Shown: positions 1 through 9,792 of the stretch, piece by piece
Position numbering within the stretch: the first letter of the stretch is position 1
How the letters are laid out: each line of letters opens with the position of its first letter
Assembly (NCBI GenBank): GCA_903929035.1
Contig: CAIYTF010000022.1
Span: 1-53,762, forward strand
From: an uncultured Ignavibacteriales bacterium
GTDB lineage: Bacteria > Bacteroidota > Ignavibacteria > Ignavibacteriales > Ignavibacteriaceae
Length of the DNA stretch: 53,762 nucleotides
Direction: 5' to 3'
The notes under the pieces: model-generated
Database searches by the model: none
The model's input: the letters and a program-made list of their open reading frames with translations, nothing else
Told to the model about the DNA's origin: nothing
Translations under genes and position numbers: made by a program

Positions 1-235
1 CGCCAAGGTCGCAAAGATAAATAAAACTTTTTTCTTTTTCCTTACTTTGCGTGCTTTGCGCCTTCGCGTGACATTATTCTAAATTTATTCTCACGCGAAG
101 ACGCCAAGGTCGCAAAGATAAATAAGGCTTTTTTCATTTTCCTTACTTAGCGTGCTTTGCGCCTTCGCGTGACATTATTCTAAATTTATTCTCACGCGAA
201 GACGCTAAGGAAAAATAAGGCTTTTTTCTCATAGT
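1..235. repeat. Tandem 101-bp palindromic repeat (2.3 units)
   Basis: Two complete units (about 1-101 and 102-202) and a partial third (203-235) follow each other directly and differ at only a few positions. Each unit contains a large inverted repeat: an arm ending in CTTCGCGTGA, a 19-nt AT-rich loop, and an arm beginning TCACGCGAAG; the imperfect pairing extends to about 27 nt on each side. The same core recurs as short fragments at about 4741-4766 and 38873-38893, so this is a dispersed family. No ORF is apparent in it. It lies downstream of the PEGA gene and may end its transcript; that role is inferred. Confidence 0.85.
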
Positions 236-237
236 TT

Positions 238-1581
238 TTAATTTGTTGGTCTGCCCGGAGGTGAAGGAATAGTTTTTATACTTTCAGTGGTTTTCGGTTT
301 CAATAATATAATTGCTGCTGCGCCGCCAATAATCGCACCGCCGGTCCAAACGTACCAAGATATTCCGCCGCTTTCTTTTTCGGCAGCCTGGAGACTAATA
401 TCTTCCGCTGTTGTTTCATCGTGCTTGATAATAATTGTTTTCGAGATTGGTAAATAGCCGTCCAATCTGCACCGAAGCGTATATGTTCCCGCGTGCAAAT
501 CATCAATAATTTTTAATCCTTTCCAACTTTTTACCTGCCCGCTTTCATCTGAAAGTTCCACTTCTGCTTCTAACGGATATACCGCGAACTGCAGTTTACC
601 TGTCAAAGCCTGCAGAATGTATTTTTTTGTAATACTGCCTGTTTCCGAAATTTCAACATTTTCGGATTGCGGCTGATAGCCTTCTTTTTGTAACTCGATT
701 AAATGCTTCCCGAGAGGAAGACTTATTTTTTGCTGACCGGTGTAATCCTCTCTATCTATCATCACGGAAGCATCCGCGGGTGAAACATCAATAGATAGTT
801 CTACGGAGTTTTTATTCAAATGAAAAGAAAACACTTGATTTGGAGTATCTTTTACTTCAATCACCGTGTCAATAGAAGTGTATCCAGATAACTGCAATTT
901 AAGACGGTGTGTTTCAGGATAGAGAAAAAGAGCGCGATTGGTCAAACCCCGATCCACGTCATCAAGCAATATCTGAGCTTTTTGCGGAATTGATTGTATC
1001 TGTATTCCCACCTGCTCGATTTTTTGCAGAGTATAGCTGAATAATGTTTTATTCTCGCTGACCTCGATAGGCATTTCTATCCGCTTAAACCCTGTTTTTT
1101 CCAATATCAAAGTATGAACTCCGGGCGTAAGTTTCTGCTGGGAAGTTGTACCCGCGAGATTTCCATCCAAGTAAATTATTGCTCCCTGCGGGGTTGTAAT
1201 AATATTAACAGGCAGCTGCGCGAGCCCCGCGGATTTTTCCTCTACCTTAAAATACCGCGCCTCTTTTGATTTGACAGTCATCAACGGAAATTTAGATTCG
1301 ATATAACCGGGTTTTTTCACCGTGATAATTTGGGTTTCAGGTTTAAGAAAGAGAGTATATTTCCCGCTTTCCTCTTTAATATCGTCTATCGTGTTGTTAT
1401 TCGAATCAAACACCAACCCGGGAACCGATGAATAAAGAATTAGCGTGCCGTCATCAGGGTGACTTCGCATTATCGGCGGAAACTGAGTCGGCGCGGGCAT
1501 TTCACTAAGGGTAAATTCTTTCAGCTGCGCGTATCCCGCGCATACAAACAGGAGGAAAAAGACAGGTATATATTTTTTCAT
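238..1581 (-). CDS. PEGA-domain surface/periplasmic protein
   Basis: A 447-residue protein of unknown specific function. The N-terminus (MKKYIPVFFLLFVCAGYAQ) is a signal peptide. The body is a string of about four PEGA-type beta modules (roughly residues 60-125, 125-190, 190-255, 260-325 and 330-395), recognisable by recurring segments such as PQGAIIYLDGNLAGTT, and by lysine- and glycine-rich turns where LILEKTGF, LIELQKEGY and LRCRLDGY repeat. Near the C-terminus there is one hydrophobic segment (about 408-427, YVWTGGAIIGGAAAIILL), so it is probably membrane-anchored at the C-terminal end. PEGA domains occur in envelope and S-layer-associated proteins and are thought to mediate protein or carbohydrate contacts. 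It stands alone, flanked by repeats on one side and a pseudogene-bearing gap on the other. Confidence 0.75.
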   Translation of the reverse strand: MKKYIPVFFLLFVCAGYAQLKEFTLSEMPAPTQFPPIMRSHPDDGTLILYSSVPGLVFDSNNNTIDDIKEESGKYTLFLKPETQIITVKKPGYIESKFPLMTVKSKEARYFKVEEKSAGLAQLPVNIITTPQGAIIYLDGNLAGTTSQQKLTPGVHTLILEKTGFKRIEMPIEVSENKTLFSYTLQKIEQVGIQIQSIPQKAQILLDDVDRGLTNRALFLYPETHRLKLQLSGYTSIDTVIEVKDTPNQVFSFHLNKNSVELSIDVSPADASVMIDREDYTGQQKISLPLGKHLIELQKEGYQPQSENVEISETGSITKKYILQALTGKLQFAVYPLEAEVELSDESGQVKSWKGLKIIDDLHAGTYTLRCRLDGYLPISKTIIIKHDETTAEDISLQAAEKESGGISWYVWTGGAIIGGAAAIILLKPKTTESIKTIPSPPGRPTN

Positions 1582-1692
1582 AAATTCATTCTATCGTAAA
1601 ATTATAGTACTCTTTTTTTATAGAACATTTATCAGCCAATGATTTTGCACGAGAACAAAATTTAATTTGCCGGTGTATTTATATCGTATAAA

Positions 1693-1843
1693 TTACAAAG
1701 CAATTTCAAGACACTCCGCACACGCATCCCCGATAAAGATTATGAGCTGTGCTTTCAGGTTGGAATAGCTTTTATTTCGTCCAACGCCAAGTATCCTTTC
1801 ACTTGTTCTATGCCGGCAGACCTGACTTCATCGAGTTTGCCGG
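1693..1843 (-). pseudogene. Frameshifted C-terminal gene fragment, paralogous to 53399-53554
   Basis: Read on the minus strand this encodes KLDEVRSAGIEQVKGYLALD and then a frameshift (one base missing near 1757-1760 relative to the sister copy). In the next frame it continues as NLKAQLIIFIGDACAECLEI and a stop. The copy at 53399-53554 has the same protein without the frameshift. The pattern (GIEQ, KGYL, then a beta strand LIIF) recalls the C-terminus of PD-(D/E)XK-type nuclease domains in AAA-linked proteins, but I cannot assign the family. Upstream sequence has stops in all frames, so this is a relic. Confidence 0.6.
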
Positions 1844-2190
1844 AATTTTCTTTTTTAAGGTATTTAGGGTCTCCTGAAAAAGTCAAAAGAGCGATATTGT
1901 ACAATAATAACGCGGTTCAAATGGATTTAGATAATTTATAGGAACACGCTTTTTGACCATAATCTGCATTTTTCCGTGTATTTGATAGAAATCAATTAAA
2001 TCCAACGGAATGCGAATCAATAACCTAAATTAACCTGACTTTGAAGTTTAAACTTGTTTAGCTATCAAAATGCACTTTTCCTGCATTTTTTTATGAAGCA
2101 AATCAATACTTTGGCACCGGTTTGTCTGCACCGATGAACAGATGGCAGGCAATTTGGTGCCATTTAGGAACGGCGAATTAACCTTTTAAT
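1844..2190. other. Intergenic region without a recognisable gene
   Basis: AT-rich sequence between the gene relic and rplS. The only structure I see is a weak dyad, GGCACC at 2113-2118 with GGTGCC at 2156-2161, downstream of rplS, without a T-run. No ORF with coding character and no tRNA is visible. Confidence 0.5.
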
Positions 2191-2616
2191 TTATTCTTCG
2201 CTCAGCGGCTTAGAAACTTCTGTGACCACCGATTCAACTTCAGCTTCAGCTTTCACTTTCTTTGATGAACGATTCAAATCCTTTGATTTGATTCTTGCAG
2301 CCTTTCCGGAAAGTCCGCGTAAGTAGAACAATTTCGCTCTGCGTACTTTTCCCTCTTTCAAGAGTTCGATTTTTGCAATCTTAGGTGATTGAAACGGGAA
2401 AATTCTTTCCACTCCGACACCGTTGGATATTTTTCTGACGATAAATGTCTTGCTTTCTTTGCTGCCGCGAATGCTGATTACATCGCCTTCAAACGGCTGA
2501 ATTCTTTCCTTGTCACCTTCTTTAACACGAACGTGAACACGGATATGATCTCCTGAACGAAAACTTGGATATTCAACAGGATTTTCAATCGGTGATATAT
2601 CTTCTATGGTAAACAT
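2191..2616 (-). CDS. rplS: 50S ribosomal protein L19
   Basis: Large-subunit ribosomal protein at the 30S-50S interface. The family core is intact: [20 protein letters not shown], then [15 protein letters not shown] and [20 protein letters not shown]. The N-terminal helix of the usual protein is short or absent, since the protein starts at [13 protein letters not shown], and about 30 extra residues rich in Lys, Glu and Val extend the C-terminus (141 residues in all). The start is supported by AGGAGT a few bases upstream. It is the last gene of the rpsP-khpA-rimM-trmD-rplS block, starting 9 nt after the trmD stop, the conserved order in many bacteria. Confidence 0.95.
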   Translation of the reverse strand: MFTIEDISPIENPVEYPSFRSGDHIRVHVRVKEGDKERIQPFEGDVISIRGSKESKTFIVRKISNGVGVERIFPFQSPKIAKIELLKEGKVRRAKLFYLRGLSGKAARIKSKDLNRSSKKVKAEAEVESVVTEVSKPLSEE

Positions 2617-2625
2617 ATTTTACTC

Positions 2626-3306
2626 CTATAAATTATTAATTTTTTTCCATTGCTCTGTAAAACTTTGGGATTGTTTTGCTTTCCATTCAGCTATTGCTTT
2701 ATGATTTCCTTCAAGCAACACTTCCGGCACTGTTATTCCCTCCAATACCGCCGGTCTGGTATAGGTCGGTGCTCCTATCATCTCTCCATCCTGAAATGAA
2801 TCAGAAAGAGCGGATTCGCTGTCATTCAATACCCCCGGAATTACTCTCACGATCGCATCAACCATCAATAAAGCCGGCAGCTCTCCGCCGCTTAATACAA
2901 AATTCCCTACAGAGTATTCTTCTCCGGGAAATTTTTGGCAGACCCGCTCATCAATTCCTTTATAATGACCCAATATAAAAAGTAAATTCCCGTGCAATGA
3001 AAGCCTGTTAGCGTCACTCTGCGAAAATATTTTCCCTCGCGGAGAGGGATATATAACTGTGTCATAAACTCTTTCAGAACTCAGTTTTCTTATACACTCG
3101 AAAAACGGTTCTGCTTTCAATGTCATTCCCGCGCCACCGCCAAATGGTTTATCATCTATTAAACGGTGTTTATCGTGAGTATAATCACGTAAACTATGAA
3201 TTTCAATAGTCAGTAATCCCTTAGTCTGCGCACGCTTCATAATACTTGTATTCAGCGGGCTGACTAATAATTCAGGAACAGCAGAAATTAAATCAATTCT
3301 CATCAT
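2626..3306 (-). CDS. trmD: tRNA (guanine-N1)-methyltransferase
   Basis: Makes m1G37 in tRNAs reading CNN/GGN codons, using S-adenosylmethionine, which prevents +1 frameshifting. The SPOUT trefoil-knot signature is present: GHYKGIDERV, then SVGNFVLSGGELPALLMVDA. An N-terminal LRDYTHDKHRLIDDKPFGGG segment and GAPTYTRP in the C-terminal half are also typical. Length (226 residues) is normal. Two adjacent ATGs are possible starts (MMRID). It overlaps the end of rimM by 14 nt, which suggests translational coupling. Confidence 0.96.
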   Translation of the reverse strand: MMRIDLISAVPELLVSPLNTSIMKRAQTKGLLTIEIHSLRDYTHDKHRLIDDKPFGGGAGMTLKAEPFFECIRKLSSERVYDTVIYPSPRGKIFSQSDANRLSLHGNLLFILGHYKGIDERVCQKFPGEEYSVGNFVLSGGELPALLMVDAIVRVIPGVLNDSESALSDSFQDGEMIGAPTYTRPAVLEGITVPEVLLEGNHKAIAEWKAKQSQSFTEQWKKINNL

Positions 3307-3811
3307 TAAAGAACGATTTTTTCACTTTCAGAATTAACTGATTATTCTCTTTGTCAAAGCGGTCAATAACTTCCTTGACAGCAGGAACAAGAAACTCATT
3401 TCCCTCCGGAGTTTCAACCGTGTAAACATCATTAGCAGGAAGAAGCATTACATCCGTAATTTTACCAGCCACAGAGTTTTCTATCACGACATCACTTCCT
3501 ATCAAATCGTGAATATAATACTCATCTTCCGGAAGAACTTTTAAATCTTTTTCAGGGATAAAAACGTGTTTATCAACAAAAACTTCGCATACATCGGGAG
3601 TATCAAAATTCTTTATCTTTATAAGAAAACTTTGTTTTTCCCTGTAACTTTCTTCAATTTCTTGTTTATTCGGTCTGCCATCGGAAAACTCAAAAAAGAC
3701 AGAGTTTCCAACATCAAAACGTTCCGGAAAATCAGTTAAGACCTGAACCCTTAATAGCGGACTATCGCGATAAACAGACTGAACAAAGCCAATCGAAACA
3801 TAACCGTCCAA
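3293..3811 (-). CDS. rimM: Ribosome maturation factor RimM
   Basis: Assists 16S rRNA processing and assembly of the 30S head, binding S19. It has an N-terminal RimM barrel (YVSIGFVQSVYRDSPLLRV, about residues 4-90) and a C-terminal PRC barrel (IGSDVVIENSVAGKITDVML, about 100-165). The N-terminal segment is divergent: the usual HGxxGEV stretch is replaced by YRDSPLLRV, so the assignment rests on the PRC part, the length (172 residues) and the position between khpA and trmD. Confidence 0.88.
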   Translation of the reverse strand: MDGYVSIGFVQSVYRDSPLLRVQVLTDFPERFDVGNSVFFEFSDGRPNKQEIEESYREKQSFLIKIKNFDTPDVCEVFVDKHVFIPEKDLKVLPEDEYYIHDLIGSDVVIENSVAGKITDVMLLPANDVYTVETPEGNEFLVPAVKEVIDRFDKENNQLILKVKKSFFNDEN

Positions 3812-3823
3812 TTGCCTTTGCAG

Positions 3824-4057
3824 TTAGTCCGCGATTTCTAGAATGGCACGCTTGCCCTCCTTCGCGGCAATCGCCTGAAGAAGCGTTCTTATTGCTTGAG
3901 CGGTTTTCCCTTGTTTGCCAATAACTTTACCGACATCGCCGGCAGCCACTTTCAAAGCAAAAACAACCTTTTTATCCTCGATATTTTTTTCTTCAACAAT
4001 CACGTTCTCCGGATTGTCAACGATACTTTTAGCAATATATTCTACGAACTCTTTCAT
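3824..4057 (-). CDS. khpA: KH-domain RNA-binding protein KhpA
   Basis: A 77-residue single KH domain. The GxxG loop that contacts RNA is VIGKQGKTAQAIRTLL, preceded by the usual strand VVFALKVAAGDVGKVIG. KhpA-type proteins bind many RNAs and occur between rpsP and rimM in many genomes, as here. An AGGAGGT-like ribosome site lies just before the start (GGTACCTCC complement at 4060-4070). Confidence 0.93.
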   Translation of the reverse strand: MKEFVEYIAKSIVDNPENVIVEEKNIEDKKVVFALKVAAGDVGKVIGKQGKTAQAIRTLLQAIAAKEGKRAILEIAD

Positions 4058-4117
4058 ATAGTACCTCCTGGATTAGAACAAGGGAGCTTTTGATTATTGA
4101 TATACAGTAGCGACAGA

Positions 4118-4537
4118 TTATTCTGCCGCGGATACGGCGGAAGTAGCACCCTTTACTTCAGCTGTACCGGTATCAGACTTTGCTTTTTTTCCCTGCCCTT
4201 TTTTCTTCAAGGCAGAAGCTTCTTTCAGGCTTAACCATTTTGCAAATTCTAATTCAACTTGCTCTTCGGTTAATCCGCGTTTAATCAATTCTTTTTTTAA
4301 TGTTACGCCTGTTTGCCGTAAAATACTTTTCACGGTATCCGTGGGCTGCGCTCCGTTTTTCAACCAATATAATGTACGATCCTCATTCAAAATAATCGTA
4401 TGTGGATTTACCATAGGATTGTATGAGCCAAGAGCTTCAAGATATTTACCATCTCTCGGTGATCTTGCATCAGCCACTATAATTTTATAAAAAGGCTGTC
4501 TCTTTTTGCCCATTCGGCGCAATCTAATTTTAACCAA
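4118..4537 (-). CDS. rpsP: 30S ribosomal protein S16
   Basis: Small-subunit assembly protein. It begins [20 protein letters not shown], diagnostic of S16, followed by [19 protein letters not shown]. At 139 residues it is longer than the usual 80-90: a C-terminal tail rich in Lys, Ala, Ser and Glu follows residue about 105, as is common in Bacteroidota relatives. It is the first gene of the translation block, and an AGG-rich site (GGAGG complement near 4545) supports the start. Confidence 0.96.
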   Translation of the reverse strand: MVKIRLRRMGKKRQPFYKIIVADARSPRDGKYLEALGSYNPMVNPHTIILNEDRTLYWLKNGAQPTDTVKSILRQTGVTLKKELIKRGLTEEQVELEFAKWLSLKEASALKKKGQGKKAKSDTGTAEVKGATSAVSAAE

Positions 4538-4740
4538 TTAATTAACCTCCGTTAAATATATTATTCTAAACTGTAATTTACTCAAAATTGCGATTTAAAT
4601 CCAACTTTATTAATTCGCGGCTATTTTTTCGCGGCAAAAACCTAGCACAGCGAAACTATTATAGCGAGTGGTCATTGGGTAACACCTAAATGCCGCTTAC
4701 TCTGTTGGTTATCAAAACCTATAATCTTCTAAAGATAAAC

Positions 4741-4766
4741 CTTTCGCGGTCTTCGCGTGAGAAATT
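4741..4766. repeat. Fragment of the CTTCGCGTGA dispersed repeat
   Basis: The sequence TCTTCGCGTGAGAA within the rpsP-ffh gap matches one arm of the palindromic 101-bp repeat at 1-235. The rest of the 254-bp gap shows no gene or RNA I recognise. Confidence 0.5.
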
Positions 4767-4791
4767 GTTAAAGTTATTTCTAAACAGGTAC

Positions 4792-6090
4792 TTATCTAAA
4801 TCCGCCGCGTTTAGTCATTCGGCTCATCATAGTCTGCATATCGCCAAACTGCTTTACAAGACGATTCACATCCTGAATTGATGTGCCGCTTCCGCGGGCT
4901 ATTCTGCTTCGGCGGCTGCCATTCAGTATTTTTGGCTTCATCCGCTCTTCTTTTGTCATCGAACGAATAATCGCTTCAATTCTCACCAATGCATTATCAT
5001 CAATATTTGCATTTTTCAACTGCGCTGGAATACCAGGTATCATTGCCATTATTGATGAAAGCGACCCCATTTTTTTAATCATTTTTATCTGCTTCAGAAA
5101 ATCTTCAAAATCGAACTTATTCTTTCGTAGTTTTTCTTCAAGTTCTTCAGCTTCGCTTTCGTCAAACTCCGACTGAACTTTTTCAACTAAGCTGACAACA
5201 TCACCTTTGCCCAAAATTCGAGATGCTAATCTATCGGGGAAAAACACTTCTAACGCATCAACTTTTTCACCATTGCTGATATATTTAATTGGTTTACCAA
5301 CCACCGATCGAATTGATAACGCGCATCCGCCTTTTGCATCGCCATCCATTTTTGTAAGAACAATACCATCAAAATCAACTTGATCGTGAAATGCTTTTGC
5401 CGAGTTGACCGCATCCTGTCCGGTCATTGAGTCAACCACGAATAAAATTTCCTGCGGCTGCACAATCTCTTTAATGTCAACAATTTCTTTCATCAAGGCT
5501 TCGTCCACGTGCAGACGTCCGGCAGTATCAATAATAACCGTGTTATGCCCTTTTGCAATTGCTTCCTGAACTGATTCCCTTGCTATTTTCCGTGCATCTT
5601 TTTCTTCTAATCTGAATACAGGAACAGAAATTGCATCGCCAAGAGCAACCAGCTGTTCAATAGCTGCAGGGCGGTAAATATCTGCCGCGACTAAAAGAGG
5701 CTTTCTGCCTTGCCCTTTCAATTTATTAGCAAGTTTTCCGCAAAATGTTGTTTTACCGGAACCCTGCAAACCTACAACCATTATAACAGTGACTCCGGTC
5801 GCGTTTAACTTAAGAGAAACATTTTCAGTTCCAAGGAGTGTAACTAATTCATCGAAAAATATTTTGGTGAGAAGCTGTCCGGGAGATAATGACGCGAGAA
5901 CTTCCTGCCCCATTGCCTTTATAGAAACAGACTCAATAAATTCTTTTGTTACTTTAAAATTTACATCCGCGTCAAGCAGAATTCTTCGAATCTCGCGAAT
6001 GGTATCTGAAATATTTTTTTCTGTAAGTTTCCCCTGTCCGGTAACCTTTTTAAGAATTTTATCGAATTTGAGCGATAGATCTTGAAGCAT
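4792..6090 (-). CDS. ffh: Signal recognition particle protein Ffh
   Basis: GTPase of the signal recognition particle; with 4.5S RNA it captures signal peptides of membrane proteins and hands ribosomes to FtsY. The NG domain covers about residues 1-295: the P-loop is GLQGSGKTTFCGKL, then DTAGRLHVD (G3) and TKMDGDAKGG (G4/closing loop). The methionine-rich M domain follows (about 325-432) with GSRRSRIARGSGTSIQDVN, the RNA-binding helix-turn-helix, and ends MMSRMTKRGGFR. Length (432) is slightly short because the Gly/Met-rich tail is minimal. It lies 21 nt after atpG, at the end of the long minus-strand unit. Confidence 0.97.
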   Translation of the reverse strand: MLQDLSLKFDKILKKVTGQGKLTEKNISDTIREIRRILLDADVNFKVTKEFIESVSIKAMGQEVLASLSPGQLLTKIFFDELVTLLGTENVSLKLNATGVTVIMVVGLQGSGKTTFCGKLANKLKGQGRKPLLVAADIYRPAAIEQLVALGDAISVPVFRLEEKDARKIARESVQEAIAKGHNTVIIDTAGRLHVDEALMKEIVDIKEIVQPQEILFVVDSMTGQDAVNSAKAFHDQVDFDGIVLTKMDGDAKGGCALSIRSVVGKPIKYISNGEKVDALEVFFPDRLASRILGKGDVVSLVEKVQSEFDESEAEELEEKLRKNKFDFEDFLKQIKMIKKMGSLSSIMAMIPGIPAQLKNANIDDNALVRIEAIIRSMTKEERMKPKILNGSRRSRIARGSGTSIQDVNRLVKQFGDMQTMMSRMTKRGGFR

Positions 6091-6111
6091 TATATAGAAT
6101 ATCTCATAGTA

Positions 6112-6990
6112 TTAACTTTTTTTAAGAGCATTTGAACCTGAAACTATCTCTAGAATTTCTTTAGTAATCGCTGCTTGCCGTTCTTTATTATATTTAACTT
6201 TTAAACCCCTGATAAGTTCGCCGGCATTAATTGTTGCATTTTCCATCGCGGTCATTTTCGCGCCAAATTCGGATGCATTTGACTCTAAGAAAAATCGCCA
6301 TAATTGAGTTTTAAGATACTGCGGAAGTACCTGTTGGAAAATAGACTGCTGGTTTTCCTCGTAAATGTACCAAGTATCGCGATTCTCTTTCTTTGCTGTG
6401 TCGGCAGGAAAAGCAACCGGCAAATATTGCTCTGTTATTACTTTTTGGGAAACCACTGATTTAAATTCGTTGGTAACAACATAAACTTTATCAAACTTGC
6501 CTGAAATAAATAATTCAATCAATTCATCGGAAACAGAAGATGCCGCATCAAACTTTAATTTTTTGAACAACCCGATATGATGCCCTGCAATCGAATAGTT
6601 TCTTTTCCGGAAGAACTCATAGCCTTTTTTTCCTATACAATATAGAGAACTTGTATAACCTTTAGACTTTAGTTCATCATCAACCATTCTCGCGGCTTCT
6701 TTGATGAGGTTCGTGTTAAATGAGCCGCAAAGCCCGCGGTCCGCGGTAAGCACTACTACTAACGCGTTCTTTCCTTCTCGCTCGATCAAGAAAGGATTAG
6801 CCGCGCGGTCTTCGTCAGTAATAAGATTATTCAGCAATTGCCCGATTTTCGCTGCAAAAGGTCTCGCGTTAATGATTGCTTCTTGCGCGCGGCGGAGTTT
6901 AGCCGCAGCCACCATCTTCATAGCCTTGGTAATTTTTTGGGTGCTTTGCGCGCCTTTTATTCTACCGCGTATATCACGTAGCGTTGCCAT
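6112..6990 (-). CDS. atpG: ATP synthase F1 gamma subunit
   Basis: The rotating central stalk of F1. The N-terminal helix is typical (LRDIRGRIKGAQSTQKITKA, then MKMVAAAKLRRAQ), as are TADRGLCGSFNTN and the C-terminal helix MTAMENATINAGELI. Length is 292 residues, normal. It follows atpA by 15 nt and precedes ffh. The beta and epsilon genes do not follow, so they must lie elsewhere in the genome. Confidence 0.97.
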   Translation of the reverse strand: MATLRDIRGRIKGAQSTQKITKAMKMVAAAKLRRAQEAIINARPFAAKIGQLLNNLITDEDRAANPFLIEREGKNALVVVLTADRGLCGSFNTNLIKEAARMVDDELKSKGYTSSLYCIGKKGYEFFRKRNYSIAGHHIGLFKKLKFDAASSVSDELIELFISGKFDKVYVVTNEFKSVVSQKVITEQYLPVAFPADTAKKENRDTWYIYEENQQSIFQQVLPQYLKTQLWRFFLESNASEFGAKMTAMENATINAGELIRGLKVKYNKERQAAITKEILEIVSGSNALKKS

Positions 6991-7005
6991 CGGATGCCTT
7001 CTCTG

Positions 7006-8553
7006 TTAGCTCTTCTTGAATATGCTTAAGAACTCATCCGCTGCTTTTTTAATGAGCGAGGACGTTTCGTCCGAGAGTTGTTTTGATTCGCGAATTGATT
7101 TATACATTTCAGGATATTTCTGTTCCGCGAATTCGTGAAATTCTTTTTCAAATTTTTTCACTTCATCAACCGCGAGAACATCCATCAATCCGTTGATTCC
7201 AAGAAACACCGATATAACCTGCTTCTCTACCGGTACCGGAGCATACTGCCCTTGTTTCAACAATTCAACAAGCCGCGCACCGCGGGAAAGTGTTTTTGTA
7301 GTAGAAGCATCCAAATCAGAACCGAATTTAGCAAATGCTTCCAGCTCACGATATTGAGCTAGATCAAGCTTCAAACTTCCGGCAACTTTGCGCATAGCTT
7401 TAATCTGGGCACTGCCGCCAACACGGGATACGGAAATACCCACGTTAATTGCAGGACGAACACCGGCATTAAATAAGTTTGGTTCAAGATAAATCTGACC
7501 ATCGGTAATTGAAATAACATTCGTTGGGATATAAGCTGAAACATCACCTTGCTGCGTTTCAATAATCGGGAATGCTGTCAGCGAACCGCCGCCCAATTCA
7601 GCACTCAATTTTGATGCGCGCTCAAGCAAACGTGAATGAACATAAAACACATCACCCGGATAAGCTTCACGTCCCGGGGGTCTTCTTAATAAAAGCGAAA
7701 GCTCGCGATATGCCGCCGCTTGTTTTGAAAGATCATCATAGACAACTAAAGCGTGCTTACCGTTATCGCGGAAATACTCTCCAAGTGTCGCGCCTGAATA
7801 TGGAGCGATAAACTGCAGCGGTGCAGGGTCTGATGCTGATGCTGTAATTACAGTCGTGTATTCCATCGCACCATAATCGCGCAGCTTAGCAACCACTTGT
7901 GCCACTGTCGAACTTTTTTGCCCGATAGCAACATAAATACAATAAACCGGTTCAATGCCAAGAGCCTTTGCTTCAGCAGTGTGTGTATATTTTTGATTGA
8001 CAATAGCATCTAATGCAACTGCTGTCTTTCCTGTTTGGCGGTCGCCAATAATAAGTTCGCGCTGTCCGCGTCCGATTGGAATCATAGAATCAATTGCAGT
8101 AATACCGGTCTGCAAAGGTTCTTTCACCGGATGGCGTTGAATTACACCCAATGCCTTGCGTTCAATTGGCAGTGTTTTGGTGGTATTTATAGGTCCTTTT
8201 CCGTCAAGAGGAGCACCAAGCGGAGTTATTACTCTGCCAAGCATCGCGTCACCAACAGGAATAGAAGTAACTTTTCCTGTTCGTTTAACGGTATCACCTT
8301 CTTTAACTAATTTCGATTCACCAAAAAGCACGCATCCTACGCTGTCCTCTTCAAGGTTCAAAACCATTCCAAAAACACCATTCGGGAATTCAACCAATTC
8401 ACTCGCCATAACTCTTGTTAGCCCGTAAATACGGGCTATACCGTCACCGACTTGTAAAACAGTCCCGACTTCATAAACATCTGCCTCACCGGAATATCCG
8501 GAAAGTTGTTTTCTTATTATCGCGCTAATTTCATCAGGTTTAATTTCAACCAT
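7006..8553 (-). CDS. atpA: ATP synthase F1 alpha subunit
   Basis: Non-catalytic nucleotide-binding subunit of F1. The P-loop [16 protein letters not shown], the signature [17 protein letters not shown] and the N-terminal beta barrel ([10 protein letters not shown]) are all intact. A TTG six bases upstream would add two residues, but the ATG at 8553 has AGGAAA at proper distance, so I use it (515 residues). It sits 25 nt after atpH in the atpB-E-F-H-A-G order. Confidence 0.97.
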   Translation of the reverse strand: MVEIKPDEISAIIRKQLSGYSGEADVYEVGTVLQVGDGIARIYGLTRVMASELVEFPNGVFGMVLNLEEDSVGCVLFGESKLVKEGDTVKRTGKVTSIPVGDAMLGRVITPLGAPLDGKGPINTTKTLPIERKALGVIQRHPVKEPLQTGITAIDSMIPIGRGQRELIIGDRQTGKTAVALDAIVNQKYTHTAEAKALGIEPVYCIYVAIGQKSSTVAQVVAKLRDYGAMEYTTVITASASDPAPLQFIAPYSGATLGEYFRDNGKHALVVYDDLSKQAAAYRELSLLLRRPPGREAYPGDVFYVHSRLLERASKLSAELGGGSLTAFPIIETQQGDVSAYIPTNVISITDGQIYLEPNLFNAGVRPAINVGISVSRVGGSAQIKAMRKVAGSLKLDLAQYRELEAFAKFGSDLDASTTKTLSRGARLVELLKQGQYAPVPVEKQVISVFLGINGLMDVLAVDEVKKFEKEFHEFAEQKYPEMYKSIRESKQLSDETSSLIKKAADEFLSIFKKS

Positions 8554-8578
8554 CTTCAATTTCCTTTTATAATATCTT

Positions 8579-9133
8579 TCAGTTTAATGACAAACCGGAG
8601 TTGATTAACTTCTTTTTGACCTGTAAGAGTTGATTCTTTATTGATGCATCAATAATAGTATCACCAACAGTAACAACAAACCCGCCAATGATATCCTCAT
8701 CAATGGATTCACTCAGGATAATTTTCTTTTCAAACTTATTTTCAAGTCTTTGTAAAATCTCTTTTCGCTGTTCATTGGAAAGCGGTGCAGCTGATTTCAC
8801 ATCCGATCGTACCACGCCTTCTTTCACGTCTTTCAAAACCGAGTAAGCGTGTAATATCTCTATCAATGAATCGATTCTATTCTTTTCGCCTAAAAAATTG
8901 ACAAACCGCTCTGTAACAGAAGAAACTCTACCTGTAAGAACTTCAATAAGAATAGAAATTTTTGCTGAAGGTTTGACGATAGGACTCTTGATAGTCCGTT
9001 CTAATTCAGGACTGCCCTTGACAATTTCAAGTATTTTTGCAACATCTTTCGTTACCTCATCTACTTTTCCTTGAGCAAGCGCGAAATCAAAATATGAATT
9101 CGCGTAAACGGTAGCTACTTTTGAAAACCTCAT
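8579..9133 (-). CDS. atpH: ATP synthase delta subunit
   Basis: Peripheral-stalk subunit linking the b subunits to the top of F1. Sequence landmarks are [18 protein letters not shown] at the N-terminus and the C-terminal family signature [20 protein letters not shown], with IDASIKNQL. Length is 184 residues, normal. Two nt separate it from atpF, so the genes are certainly co-translated. Confidence 0.95.
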   Translation of the reverse strand: MRFSKVATVYANSYFDFALAQGKVDEVTKDVAKILEIVKGSPELERTIKSPIVKPSAKISILIEVLTGRVSSVTERFVNFLGEKNRIDSLIEILHAYSVLKDVKEGVVRSDVKSAAPLSNEQRKEILQRLENKFEKKIILSESIDEDIIGGFVVTVGDTIIDASIKNQLLQVKKKLINSGLSLN

Positions 9134-9135
9134 CG

Positions 9136-9693
9136 TTAATTTTTCTCGATTGACTTCAAATAATCATTGACCAAAGTTTTTTGAGTTTCGCTGTCAAGGT
9201 TTTTCTTGATTATCTTTTCAGCCAGTTCAATAGAAAGCTCAACCGTAAAATTTTTCAGTTCCTGTGTTGCTTCTTTTGCTTTTTCTTCAATGCGCGAAGA
9301 GGCATCTTCAATAATTTTTTCAGCAGCTTTTTTACTGTCCTCAATCATTTTGGACTTTAGTTCTTCCGCGAACTTTCTGCTTTCACTAATAATCGCGCGA
9401 GCCTCTTCCTGAGCTTGCGCGATAATTACTTTATTAGCTTCAAGCTTCTCAGAGGCTTCTTTTCTTGCCTTATCGGCAAGTTCCAATGCCTCCTGAATTT
9501 GTTTCTCGCGTTCATCAAGAGCTGCCAATATTGGCTTCCACGCAACTTTTCGCAGAATTATCAACAGAATAACAAATGTCAATACTGTCCAAAATGCCAA
9601 TCCGGGATTTACAGAAAGCAAGCCTCCGCCGCCACCTTCATTGGCACCGGATTCATTTAAGCGGGCAGTAAATGCCAAGATATATGCCATCAT
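9136..9693 (-). CDS. atpF: ATP synthase F0 b subunit
   Basis: Peripheral-stalk subunit: one membrane helix (about residues 32-50, [19 protein letters not shown]) followed by a long charged coiled coil to residue 185. The [18 protein letters not shown] segment after the helix is typical. A Gly-rich stretch (NEGGGGG) precedes the membrane helix. Two consecutive ATGs are possible starts. A single b gene (no b-prime) is present. Confidence 0.95.
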   Translation of the reverse strand: MMAYILAFTARLNESGANEGGGGGLLSVNPGLAFWTVLTFVILLIILRKVAWKPILAALDEREKQIQEALELADKARKEASEKLEANKVIIAQAQEEARAIISESRKFAEELKSKMIEDSKKAAEKIIEDASSRIEEKAKEATQELKNFTVELSIELAEKIIKKNLDSETQKTLVNDYLKSIEKN

Positions 9694-9792
9694 TCTTTAT
9701 ACCTTTTATTTGTCCCAATTACTTGGGGAAAAATGTTTAAGGGAGCGATTCTCGCGAGCCGCTCCGAATCAAAAAGAATTACTATTCTCTAG

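Noticed and set aside
2113-2161. Dyad downstream of rplS as a terminator or structured RNA
   Set aside because: Only six pairs with a 37-nt loop and no T-run; too weak to call.
4690-4881. 63-codon plus-strand ORF between rpsP and ffh
   Set aside because: Mostly antisense to the ffh 3' end and includes a dispersed repeat fragment.
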